Below are positions 1-6,917 of a DNA stretch of 7,291 nucleotides, piece by piece. The position numbers and the translations under genes were made by a program. The stretch comes from CAIOSQ01 sp044359885 (GTDB taxonomy: Bacteria; Pseudomonadota; Alphaproteobacteria; CACIAM-22H2): contig JBIKLI010000225.1 in NCBI GenBank assembly GCA_044359885.1, positions 1-7,291 of the forward strand, given 5' to 3'. Each line of letters opens with the position of its first letter. Within the stretch, counting starts at the first letter, position 1. The notes beneath the pieces are model-generated. The model was not told where the DNA came from and ran no database searches. It was given only the letters and a program-made list of their open reading frames with translations.

Positions 1-2
1 AG

Positions 3-2678
3 GACAGCGGCGAAGACGACGACGAGTCCGGCAGCCTCCCGCCAGCGGCCGTCATCGAACGGTCCGCCCCGTCGATCGCGCTCGACGCCGCGCCTGAACC
101 CGTCGGCACCGCCATCGCCGTGACGCCGTCGGATTCCGAGCCCGAGGCGGCAGCGTCCGTCGAAGCGCCCGGATCCGAGCCCTCGGCCGGCGATCCGGCC
201 GCCGCGGGGCTGACGGCCGAACCGGCGCGGATCGTCGCCCCCGAACCCAGCGTCGCGGGCGACGCGCCGGTGGACGCCGGCGCCGGCGAGATGCCGGTGG
301 CCGCGGGCGACGCCGGGCCGGAAGGCGCCGACACGCCTGCCCTGCCCCCGGTCAAGCTCGAATCCCTCGGTGGCGACGACGCCGAAGAGGAGGAGGAGGA
401 GCAGACCCGCCGCCGCCGCCTCAAGCCGATGCGGCACTACAAGATCCAGGAAGTCATCAAGCGCCGCCAAGTGCTGCTGGTCCAGGTGGTCAAGGAAGAA
501 CGCGGGACCAAGGGCGCCGCGCTGACGACCTACATCTCGCTCGCCGGCCGGTACTGCGTGCTGATGCCGAACACGACCCGTGGCGGCGGCATTTCGCGCC
601 GCATCACCTCGCAGCAGGACCGCAAGCGTCTCAAGGAGATCATGCGCGACCTGGACCTGCCGGACGGCATGGCGGTGATCCTGCGCACCGCGGGCATGGA
701 GCGCGCCAAGCCCGACATCCGGCGCGACTACGAATACCTGATGCGGCTGTGGGACGACGTCCGCGAGCTGACGCTCAATTCTCGGGCCCCCGCGCTGGTC
801 TACGAGGAAGGGTCGCTGATCAAGCGCTCGATCCGAGACCTCTATTCGCGCGACATCGACGAGATCCAGGTCGAGGGCCGCGAAGGCTTCGAAGCGGCCC
901 GCGCCTTCATGCGCATGCTGATGCCGGATCATGCCGACCGGATCCGGCTCTACGAGGATCCACAGGTGCCGCTGTTCCAGCGCCATCAGGTGGAGGCCCA
1001 GCTCGACGAGATGCACGAGAGCACCGTGCGGCTGCGGTCCGGCGGCTACATCGTGCTCAACCAGACCGAAGCGCTGGTCGCGATCGACGTCAATTCCGGG
1101 CGCGCCACGCGCGAGCGCCATATCGAGGAGACGGCGCTCAAGACCAATCTGGAAGCCGCCGACGAGGTGGCACGGCAGATCCGGCTGCGCGACCTGGCCG
1201 GGCTGATCGTCATCGACTTCATCGACATGGAGGACAACCGCCATATCGGTCAGGTCGAGCGGCGACTCAAGGAGGCGATGCGCAACGACCGCGCGCGCAT
1301 CCAGATCGGACGCATCTCTCCCTTCGGACTTCTGGAACTGTCGCGCCAGCGCCTGCGGCCGTCGCTGGCCGAAGTGTCGACCCAGAAATGCCCGCATTGC
1401 GGCGGCAGCGGCTTCATCCGTTCGACCGAATCCACCGCGTTGCGCGTCCTGCGCGGCATCGAGGAGGAGGGCGTCAAGGCCCGCTCCGCCGCCCTCAAGG
1501 TCAGCCTGCCGGCCAGCGTCGCGATCTACATCCTGAACAGCAAGCGCAGCGCCCTCTCGGCGATCGAACAGCGCTACGGGCTAGAAATCGGCTTCGAGCC
1601 GGACGCCGCGATGGTCCCGCCGGAGTACCGGATCGACCGGATCAAGCCGCGCGAGCGCGGCGAGGCTCCCGGCCCCGCCCCGATCCGCGCCGGCATCGAT
1701 CACGCGCCGGAGGATCTGGCCGACGACGCGGGCATGGAAGCGGCCGGCGCGGCCGAGCCGCGGGAGGAGCCGTTTTCTCCCGCCCCGGCGAGCGCACGGA
1801 CGTGGGAGGGCGAGGACACGGCGCGCGACGACGCTGCGGGTCCGGATGCCGGATCGCCGGATTCCGGCGGCGAGGATGGCCGGGGCCGGGGCCGGCGGCG
1901 GCGGCGGCGGCGCGGACGCGGCCGCGGTCGCGACGACAACCAGCAATTCAGGGCCGAAGCGCCGCGCAACGCGGCGCCGGTACCGCACGAGTTCGCCCCT
2001 GCCGCCGGCATGGACGGCGACGAGAGCGGCGCGGCGCCTTCGATGCCGGAACCCGGGCCAGCGATCGATGCGGCGGCGGAATCCGAAACGCGTGCCCCGC
2101 GTGACGGCGAGGGCGAGGGCGAGGATGGCGGCCGTCGCCGGCGGCGCGGCCGGCGGGGTGGTCGTCGCCGGCGCGGCGAGGACGTGCCCGGCGGCGAGAA
2201 GCCCGGCTTCGCCCCGCAGGCAGCCGATGCCGCGGCCGCGCCCCCCGCAGTCGTATCGCCCGATCCCGACAGCGATCTGAGGCAGCGCGCCCGCGAACTC
2301 TACGCGCCTCGCGAGAGGTTTGCCCCCGTCACGGCAGCCGAACCGGTCGATCAGACCCAGGAAGCGCATGACTGGCCATGGAACCGGCGCCCCGACGCCG
2401 CTCCCGCTCCCGCGCCTGCCGCCGAGACGGTGATCGAGGTCGTCGCCCAGGCAGCGTCCGCCCCGGTGCCGGAACCGGCGCCAGCCCCCGTGGCTGACAT
2501 CGCACCCGCGGTCCCCGCGGCGCCCGAACCAGCCGCTCCGGCACCGGCCGCGGTGGAATCGGCGCCCGCGCCCGCGGCCGAACCCAAGGCCGAGCCCAAG
2601 GCCGAACCCGCGCCCGAGCCCGAACCGGAGCCCAAGGGTCCGCCACGGCGTGGCTGGTGGCGTCGTCTCGCGAATTGA
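3..2678 (+). CDS. rne: Ribonuclease E (5'-truncated by window edge)
   Basis: This is the endoribonuclease that initiates mRNA decay and rRNA/tRNA processing and scaffolds the RNA degradosome. The frame is open to the left edge, so 891 residues are visible and the true start lies upstream; the in-frame GTG at 120 is not the start. The order of parts is: an acidic Ala/Pro/Glu-rich insertion interrupting the S1 domain (3 to about 437), the rest of S1 (KEERGTKGAALTTYISLAG, LMPN), the RNase H-like and 5'-sensor regions, and the DNase I-like catalytic domain. The magnesium-binding residues matching E. coli Asp303 and Asp346 are seen in AIDVNS (Asp codon 1086) and IDFIDM (Asp codon 1215), at the identical 43-residue spacing. 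The zinc-link CPHC cysteines are at 1389 and 1398. After about 1640 comes a disordered tail with two Arg-rich blocks (1878-1931, 2133-2174), a DWPWNRR motif (2370-2390), an Ala/Pro/Glu repeat and a terminal GWWRR motif (2652-2666). In Caulobacter the GWW motif recruits PNPase. Identification is near certain; partner binding here is inferred. Confidence 0.97.
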   Translation, partial: DSGEDDDESGSLPPAAVIERSAPSIALDAAPEPVGTAIAVTPSDSEPEAAASVEAPGSEPSAGDPAAAGLTAEPARIVAPEPSVAGDAPVDAGAGEMPVAAGDAGPEGADTPALPPVKLESLGGDDAEEEEEEQTRRRRLKPMRHYKIQEVIKRRQVLLVQVVKEERGTKGAALTTYISLAGRYCVLMPNTTRGGGISRRITSQQDRKRLKEIMRDLDLPDGMAVILRTAGMERAKPDIRRDYEYLMRLWDDVRELTLNSRAPALVYEEGSLIKRSIRDLYSRDIDEIQVEGREGFEAARAFMRMLMPDHADRIRLYEDPQVPLFQRHQVEAQLDEMHESTVRLRSGGYIVLNQTEALVAIDVNSGRATRERHIEETALKTNLEAADEVARQIRLRDLAGLIVIDFIDMEDNRHIGQVERRLKEAMRNDRARIQIGRISPFGLLELSRQRLRPSLAEVSTQKCPHCGGSGFIRSTESTALRVLRGIEEEGVKARSAALKVSLPASVAIYILNSKRSALSAIEQRYGLEIGFEPDAAMVPPEYRIDRIKPRERGEAPGPAPIRAGIDHAPEDLADDAGMEAAGAAEPREEPFSPAPASARTWEGEDTARDDAAGPDAGSPDSGGEDGRGRGRRRRRRRGRGRGRDDNQQFRAEAPRNAAPVPHEFAPAAGMDGDESGAAPSMPEPGPAIDAAAESETRAPRDGEGEGEDGGRRRRRGRRGGRRRRGEDVPGGEKPGFAPQAADAAAAPPAVVSPDPDSDLRQRARELYAPRERFAPVTAAEPVDQTQEAHDWPWNRRPDAAPAPAPAAETVIEVVAQAASAPVPEPAPAPVADIAPAVPAAPEPAAPAPAAVESAPAPAAEPKAEPKAEPAPEPEPEPKGPPRRGWWRRLAN
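1893..1910 (+). repeat. (CGG)6 trinucleotide run encoding poly-Arg
   Basis: Six consecutive cgg codons, then cgc, form the core of the first Arg-rich block of RNase E. Such a run could change in copy number by slippage without breaking the frame. The repeat is seen directly; the slippage is inferred. Confidence 0.7.
2580..2636 (+). repeat. Short EPKA/EP tandem repeat in the RNase E tail
   Basis: Two tandem 12-base units of the type gaRcccaaggcc (2580-2591 and 2592-2603) are followed by degenerate Glu-Pro codon pairs, encoding a Pro/Glu/Lys low-complexity linker just before the terminal GWW motif. The synonymous gaa/gag variation shows that the units are not freshly duplicated. The repeat probably acts as a flexible charged spacer. 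Confidence 0.75.
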
Positions 2679-2704
2679 CCGGCGTTCGGTCTGCGGCGTG
2701 AACC

Positions 2705-2732
2705 GGGCGGCCCCTCGCGGGGCCGCCCTTTT
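2705..2732 (+). terminator. Rho-independent terminator of rne
   Basis: A perfect 10-bp GC-only stem (2705-2714 pairing with 2719-2728) closes a 4-nt TCGC loop and is followed by TTTT (2729-2732). It starts 26 nt after the rne stop. It lies in the 64-nt gap between two convergent genes. On the minus strand the same stem forms about 14 nt after the aminotransferase stop, but no U tract follows, so it is a good terminator only for rne. Confidence 0.92.
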
Positions 2733-2742
2733 CATGTCCGCC

Positions 2743-3903
2743 TCAGCCGCCCGCCCGCCAGCGGCGCAACCGCGCACAGGCCTGTTCGATGTCGGCGCGC
2801 GGGCCGGCGAATGAAAAACGGACATGGCGAGCCCCGCGGCCGGGATCGAAATCGGTCCCCGGCGTCGCCGCCACGCCCGCCTCGTCCAGCATGCGACGGC
2901 AGAATGCCGCGCTGTCGTTCGTCAGATGCCCGATGTCGCAATAGAGATAGAATGCCCCATCCGCGGGCGCGAAATCCCGGAACCCGCAACCCGGCAGTTC
3001 CGCCAGCAGGAGGTCGCGGTTGTCGCGATACAAGGCCACCCTGGCTTCCAGATCGGCGGGGCAGTCGAAGGCCGCCAGCGCCGCATGCTGCGGCAGGCTG
3101 GGCGGCGAGATGAACAGGTTCTGCGCCAGCACCTCGACCGCGCGGATCAGGTCGGGCGGCACCACCATCCAGCCCAGCCGCCAGCCGGTCATCGCGAAAT
3201 ACTTGGAAAAGCTGTTGATCACGATCGCGTCCGGCCATCCGGCCATGGTCGCCGCCGGCGCGCCGTAGACGATCCCGTGATAGATCTCGTCGGACACCAT
3301 GCGCACGCCGTTGCGCCCGCACCAGGCTGCCAGCGTCCCGAGTTCCGTCGCCGACAGCATGGTGCCGGTCGGATTGGCCGGGCTCGCGACGATCAGGCCG
3401 TCGAGACGGCCGGCGGCCTCGAGACGGGCGATCGTCGGCTGAAACCGGTCGCCGGCGTCGCAGGGCAGACCGACCGCGTCGACGCCCAGGGCCGCGAGGA
3501 TGTTGCGATAGGCGGGGTAGCCGGGCTCGGCCACCGCCACCCGGGCGCCGGTGTCGAACGCAGCCAGGAAGGCGAGGATGAAGGCGCCCGACGAACCGGT
3601 CGTCAGCACGATCCGCTCGGCGGGGACCTCGACACCATAGGTCTGCCGGTAATGCGTGGCGATGCGGCTGCGCAAGGCCGGCAGGCCGAAGGCGTCGGTG
3701 TAGCCCAGACGATCCTCGCGCAGCGCCCGCGCCGCCGCCGCCAGCACCGCCTCGGGCGCGGATCCGCCGGGTTGCCCGATCTCCAGATGGATGCTGCGCG
3801 CGCCAGGATCCGCCGCGACGCGATCGCGGGCGGTGGCGGCCCGCAACACGTCCATGACGATGAACGGGGCGATGGCGCTGCGCCGCGACGCTCCGTAGGG
3901 CAT
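2743..3903 (-). CDS. PLP-dependent class I/II aminotransferase, substrate unknown
   Basis: This is a cytoplasmic fold-type I aminotransferase of the aspartate aminotransferase superfamily, 386 residues, the usual full length. Visible motifs are the N-terminal IAPFIVMDVL segment, EIGQPGG (41-47), LGYTDAFGLPALR, TTGSSGAF, AEPGYPAYRN (125-134), SPANPTG with Asn177, SDEIYHG with Asp205 and Tyr208 for the cofactor ring, SFSKYFAMTGWRLGW with Lys234 forming the PLP Schiff base, and RFSFAG with Arg362 for the substrate alpha-carboxylate. All expected catalytic residues are present. The ATG at 3903 is preferred because GGGAAAGG lies 7 nt upstream and the protein then begins at the family's usual point; the frame is open further upstream only as an antisense shadow of the GGT-like gene. 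It follows that gene by 16 nt and is probably co-transcribed with it. The amino-acid substrate cannot be told from sequence alone. Confidence 0.93.
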   Translation of the reverse strand: MPYGASRRSAIAPFIVMDVLRAATARDRVAADPGARSIHLEIGQPGGSAPEAVLAAAARALREDRLGYTDAFGLPALRSRIATHYRQTYGVEVPAERIVLTTGSSGAFILAFLAAFDTGARVAVAEPGYPAYRNILAALGVDAVGLPCDAGDRFQPTIARLEAAGRLDGLIVASPANPTGTMLSATELGTLAAWCGRNGVRMVSDEIYHGIVYGAPAATMAGWPDAIVINSFSKYFAMTGWRLGWMVVPPDLIRAVEVLAQNLFISPPSLPQHAALAAFDCPADLEARVALYRDNRDLLLAELPGCGFRDFAPADGAFYLYCDIGHLTNDSAAFCRRMLDEAGVAATPGTDFDPGRGARHVRFSFAGPRADIEQACARLRRWRAGG

Positions 3904-3910
3904 CGGCTTG

Positions 3911-3918
3911 CCTTTCCC
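3911..3918 (-). promoter_or_regulatory. Ribosome binding site of the aminotransferase
   Basis: On the minus strand GGGAAAGG lies 7 nt before the ATG at 3903, inside the 16-nt gap after the upstream stop codon. It fixes the start and implies independent initiation within an operon. Confidence 0.65.
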
Positions 3919-3919
3919 G

Positions 3920-5479
3920 TCAGCGCACGCCGCCGACCGCGATGCCGTCGCCGCGCGGATCGCTGCGGACGCGACAGCTGGTCGGCCGGTCGCCAAGCCC
4001 TTCCGGACAGGCCAGGACATTGAGCCGGCCACGCGCCGTCTCGGCGGCAGCCATCGGCTGGAGGCGGGTGCCATCCACCGCGACGACCGGCTGGTCAAGG
4101 ATCTGGTCGATGCCCGTTCGATCGGACATGACCGAAAGGCCGGCGGCCACCATCGCCGCGGCGCTGCCAGGGCCGCCGCCGGCGGCGGCGAAGACGAATT
4201 GGGCCGAGCCCGCGCGCTGCGAAAGGACGCCCGCGCCCCCCACCGACCGGACCGCGAGGACGGCGGCGAGCGAGGTCGTCGCCCGGGCATCCGGCGCCGC
4301 GAGGACGACGCCGTCGACGACGCGGCCGCTGCCGAACATGGCGCCCGCGGTGATCGCGCAGGCGACGGCGCCGCCGTCGCGATCGGCCGCGACGATGCTG
4401 GTGACCGCGGGGGATCCGGCGAAGGCCTCGGCCGCCGGGCCGGGCACCGGCGCGGCCGGTGCGGCCATCAGCGATTCCGCGCGGCGTGGCGAGATCGCCT
4501 CGGCGACGACGGCGAAATCGGACGGGTCGGCGGCAAGCCAGCGCGGCGCATCGCCCATGACGCGCAGCTGGCCGTCGCGCAGGATCTCGCCGCGACGGTC
4601 GGCGGCGGCCTGGGGCCAGTCCGACGCCGCCATCTGCCATAGCTGCGCCTGCATGATGCCGGCCTGGGCCGGCGGCGGCAGGAAGGAGGCCCGCAGACCA
4701 CGCGACGAGACCGCCAGCGGCGCGCGGAACTGCGGCGCTGCCGCGGCGAAATCCTCGGCGGAGAAACCGCCGCCCGCGGCACGCGCGGCCATGGCGAAGC
4801 GTGCGCCTGCCGCCCCGGCATGGAACTCGTTCGCGCCACGGTTGCGGATCGTCGCCAGCGTGCCGGCCAGTTCCGGCTGCACCAGCACGTCGCCCTCGCC
4901 GAGCAGCTTCCCCGCCGGCCTGAACAGGCGGGACAGGTCGGGACTGGCCGCGATCCGTGCCGCATTGTCGGCGATGTCTCGCGCCAGGGCTCGCGACACG
5001 GGTGCCCCGAACCGCGCGATCGCCTCGCCCGGCGCCACCACCTGTTCCCAGCGCAGCCGGCCGTAACGGCCCTGGAGGACAAAGAAGCCGCGGGCGTTCA
5101 GCGGCATGGGACTGCCGCCGGCGGCTGGCGGCCGGGCCATGAAATCGACCGTCTCGACACGGCCCAGGACCGGATCGAAGACGAGGCAGGCGCCATGGCC
5201 GCCCAGCGACGCCCGGCCGGGCATCGTCGCAGCCAGGGCGAAATACGCGGCGCTGGCCGCATCCGCCGCCGAGCCCCCCGCGGCAAGGATGTCGCGCGCG
5301 GCGAGCCCCGCGCGCGGTTCGTCGGCGGCGAGGCCCCCGACGAAGGCCACCGCCGGACCGCGCCCGTCGACAGCGCCGCCCGCACAGGACGCCGACAGCA
5401 TCGCCGCCGCGAGAATCTGGACGACCCGCCCTGGATTCCGCCACCGCGCGCGATTAACTTTCATGACACCACACGACAT
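3920..5479 (-). CDS. Divergent gamma-glutamyltransferase-like Ntn-hydrolase, probable lipoprotein
   Basis: The 519-residue protein has the gamma-glutamyltranspeptidase fold, shorter than E. coli GGT (about 580). Family landmarks in order are DEPRAGLAARDILAAGGSAADAA (53-75), SLGGHGACLVFD (91-102), VDFMARPP (111-118), QPELAGTLATIRNRGANEF (201-219), the self-cleavage region AVTSIVAADRDGGAV (358-372), GGGPGS (434-439) and the C-terminal SDPRGDG. Thr360 should be the N-terminal nucleophile, and Thr377 matches E. coli Thr409. Aligned by eye, residues that bind glutamate in E. coli GGT are changed: Arg114 is Met114, Asn411 is Gly379 and Ser462-Ser463 are Ala405-Ala406, so glutathione may not be the substrate. 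The N-terminus has basic residues, a hydrophobic stretch and LSASC with Cys32, suggesting export and perhaps lipidation. The ATG at 5479 is chosen over that at 5464 because AGGGAAGGG sits 5 nt upstream. It probably leads a two-gene operon with the aminotransferase. Family assignment is firm; activity is uncertain. Confidence 0.85.
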   Translation of the reverse strand: MSCGVMKVNRARWRNPGRVVQILAAAMLSASCAGGAVDGRGPAVAFVGGLAADEPRAGLAARDILAAGGSAADAASAAYFALAATMPGRASLGGHGACLVFDPVLGRVETVDFMARPPAAGGSPMPLNARGFFVLQGRYGRLRWEQVVAPGEAIARFGAPVSRALARDIADNAARIAASPDLSRLFRPAGKLLGEGDVLVQPELAGTLATIRNRGANEFHAGAAGARFAMAARAAGGGFSAEDFAAAAPQFRAPLAVSSRGLRASFLPPPAQAGIMQAQLWQMAASDWPQAAADRRGEILRDGQLRVMGDAPRWLAADPSDFAVVAEAISPRRAESLMAAPAAPVPGPAAEAFAGSPAVTSIVAADRDGGAVACAITAGAMFGSGRVVDGVVLAAPDARATTSLAAVLAVRSVGGAGVLSQRAGSAQFVFAAAGGGPGSAAAMVAAGLSVMSDRTGIDQILDQPVVAVDGTRLQPMAAAETARGRLNVLACPEGLGDRPTSCRVRSDPRGDGIAVGGVR

Positions 5480-5570
5480 CGTTTCCCTTCCCTGCGAGCC
5501 GAGAGACGTGCAGCCAGGAACCTTGCGGCCGGCGCACCCTGCGAGGCGGGCCGTTGAACTGCTGAAATCC
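5480..5570. promoter_or_regulatory. Divergent intergenic region expected to hold both promoters
   Basis: These 91 nt separate the starts of the GGT-like gene (minus) and the M48 gene (plus), so promoters for both should lie here or reach into the flanking coding ends. I see no convincing sigma-70 -35/-10 pair on either strand. A 9-bp direct repeat CCCTGCGAG occurs at 5490-5498 and 5537-5545. One copy overlaps the ribosome binding site of the GGT-like gene, so it may be chance. Confidence 0.4.
5485..5493 (-). promoter_or_regulatory. Ribosome binding site deciding the GGT-like start
   Basis: On the minus strand AGGGAAGGG lies 5 nt before the ATG at 5479. For the alternative ATG at 5464 the spacing would be 20 nt, too far, so the longer form beginning MSCGVMKV is favoured. 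Confidence 0.6.
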
Positions 5571-6917
5571 ATGCGTGACCTGCTTTCGCGGGCGCTGCTC
5601 GTCGCGGCGGCGATGCTGCTGCTCGCCTCCGCCGCGCTGGCGCAGGGGCGGAGCATCAGCTTCATCCGCGACACCGAGATCGAAGCTACCATCCGCGACT
5701 TCGCCACGCCACTTTTCGCCGCCGCCGGCCTGGAGCCGAACGCGATCGGCGTCCATCTCGTCAACGACCGATCGCTCAACGCCTTCGTCGGCAACGGTCT
5801 CAATCTGTTCATCAATACCGGACTGCTGATCCGCAGCGAGCATGCCGGGCAGGTGATCGGCGTCATCGCCCACGAGACCGGCCATATCCAGGGCGGCCAC
5901 CTCGTCCAGATGCGCGAGCAGATCGACCAGGCGACGATCCCGCTGCTGCTGGAGATGCTGGCGACCATCGGCGCGGTCGGCGCCGGAGCGCAGGCGTCGA
6001 CCCCCAACGACTGGGGTGGGGTCCGCGGCGGCGGCGGCCCCACCATGACCGAGCGCCTGTTGCTGCGCTATTCGCGAGCGATGGAGAACCAGGCCGACCA
6101 GGCGGCGCTGACGCTGCTCGACCGGACCGGGCAGTCGGCGCGCGGGCTGATGGAATTCCTGGACATCCTGGCCGACCAGGAACTGCTCCAGGTCGGCCGC
6201 CAGGATCCCTATGTACGGACCCACCCGATCACGCGCGAACGCGTCGACGTCGTGCGCAACCATGTCGCCCGGTCCCGCCACTCCGCCGCAGCCCTGCCCG
6301 CCGGCTTCGCGGAGCGCCATGCGCGCATGCGTGGCAAGCTGCTCGGCTTCCTGGAGCCGGGCCGCGTGGCGAGCATGTACAGGCCGGTCGACCAGTCGAT
6401 CGAGGCCCGCTACGCCCGGGCGATCGCCGCCTACAAGCGTCTCGACTTCGCCGCGGCCGATGCCCAGCTGGCGGCGCTGACCCGGGAGCATCCGAACGAC
6501 CCGTTCTTCATCGAGACGCGCGCCCAGTTCCTGCTGGAACAGGGCAAGCCCGAAGCCGCACGCGCCCTCTATGCGCAGGCCGCCACGCTGGCCCCCACCG
6601 AGCCGCTGATCGTGCAGTCGCTCGGGTCGGCCGAGCTGCAGTCCGGCGCCGTGACCGAGGCCATCGCCACCCTCGAGCGGGCACAGCGCCTGCGCGCCAC
6701 GGATCCAGGCACCTGGCGCCTTCTGGCCCAGGCCTATGGCCGGGACGGCCGGACGGCGATGGCGGATTACGCGCAGGCCGAGTATTTCATGCTGATCGGG
6801 CGCCGCAACGACGCCGTCCACTTCGCCAGTCGCGCGCTGCGCGGCCTGGCCGAGGGGTCGGCGGTCCGGCTGCGCGCCCAGGACATCAAGGACCTCGCCG
6901 GACGGCGGACGCGATGA
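5571..6917 (+). CDS. BepA-like periplasmic M48 metalloprotease with TPR repeats
   Basis: This is a zinc metalloprotease of peptidase family M48C (BepA/YfgC type), 448 residues. In E. coli BepA degrades stalled or misfolded outer-membrane proteins and helps LptD assembly. A Sec signal peptide is clear: MRDLLSRALL, a hydrophobic core, then ASAALA with likely cleavage after Ala24. The protease domain follows, with HETGH at 101-105 (His101 and His105 bind zinc, Glu102 is catalytic). Glu172 in the ENQAD motif is the expected third ligand. His218 in THPIT matches the conserved His reported to gate the BepA active site. A Gly-rich loop (148-156) lies between. From about 275 to 430 helical repeats of TPR type occur (for example AAYKRLDFAAADAQLAAL and AQAATLAPTEPLIVQSLGSAELQSG). 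The ATG at 5571 is chosen for the signal peptide; there is no good ribosome binding site next to it, only GAGGCGGG about 20 nt upstream. It stands first before the DsbA-family gene, consistent with an envelope folding operon. Confidence 0.93.
   Translation: MRDLLSRALLVAAAMLLLASAALAQGRSISFIRDTEIEATIRDFATPLFAAAGLEPNAIGVHLVNDRSLNAFVGNGLNLFINTGLLIRSEHAGQVIGVIAHETGHIQGGHLVQMREQIDQATIPLLLEMLATIGAVGAGAQASTPNDWGGVRGGGGPTMTERLLLRYSRAMENQADQAALTLLDRTGQSARGLMEFLDILADQELLQVGRQDPYVRTHPITRERVDVVRNHVARSRHSAAALPAGFAERHARMRGKLLGFLEPGRVASMYRPVDQSIEARYARAIAAYKRLDFAAADAQLAALTREHPNDPFFIETRAQFLLEQGKPEAARALYAQAATLAPTEPLIVQSLGSAELQSGAVTEAIATLERAQRLRATDPGTWRLLAQAYGRDGRTAMADYAQAEYFMLIGRRNDAVHFASRALRGLAEGSAVRLRAQDIKDLAGRRTR

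Noticed and set aside
120..122. GTG at 120 as the start of the RNase E gene
   Set aside because: The same frame is open with no stop back to position 3 and has the same low-complexity composition. The first half of the S1 domain is missing, so the gene must begin upstream of the window.
749..2104. Second plus-strand open frame of about 451 codons inside rne
   Set aside because: It is an out-of-frame shadow rich in Arg, Gly and Ala overlapping the catalytic domain; all RNase E motifs are in the other frame.
1581..2825. Long minus-strand open frame of about 414 codons opposite the RNase E tail
   Set aside because: Its product is Arg/Gly low complexity produced by reading the Pro/Ala/Glu/Arg codons backwards. 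It crosses the terminator and has no recognisable domain, so it is a GC-rich shadow.
2824..4023. Plus-strand open frame of about 399 codons opposite the aminotransferase
   Set aside because: The minus-strand frame has a complete set of PLP enzyme motifs, and the plus-strand product is His/Arg/Gly-rich without any motif.
3904..4290. N-terminal extension of the aminotransferase frame up to 4290
   Set aside because: This stretch is an out-of-frame shadow of the end of the GGT-like gene, rich in Arg and Pro. The ATG at 3903 has its own ribosome binding site and matches the family's usual start.
5106..5570. N-terminal extension of the M48 frame from 5106, or from the ATG at 5463
   Set aside because: The extension is antisense to the GGT-like gene or its leader and would bury the clear signal peptide that starts at 5571.
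5480..6046. N-terminal extension of the GGT-like frame up to 6046
   Set aside because: It lies antisense to the signal peptide and catalytic region of the M48 gene. The leader peptide begins at 5479 next to a good ribosome binding site.
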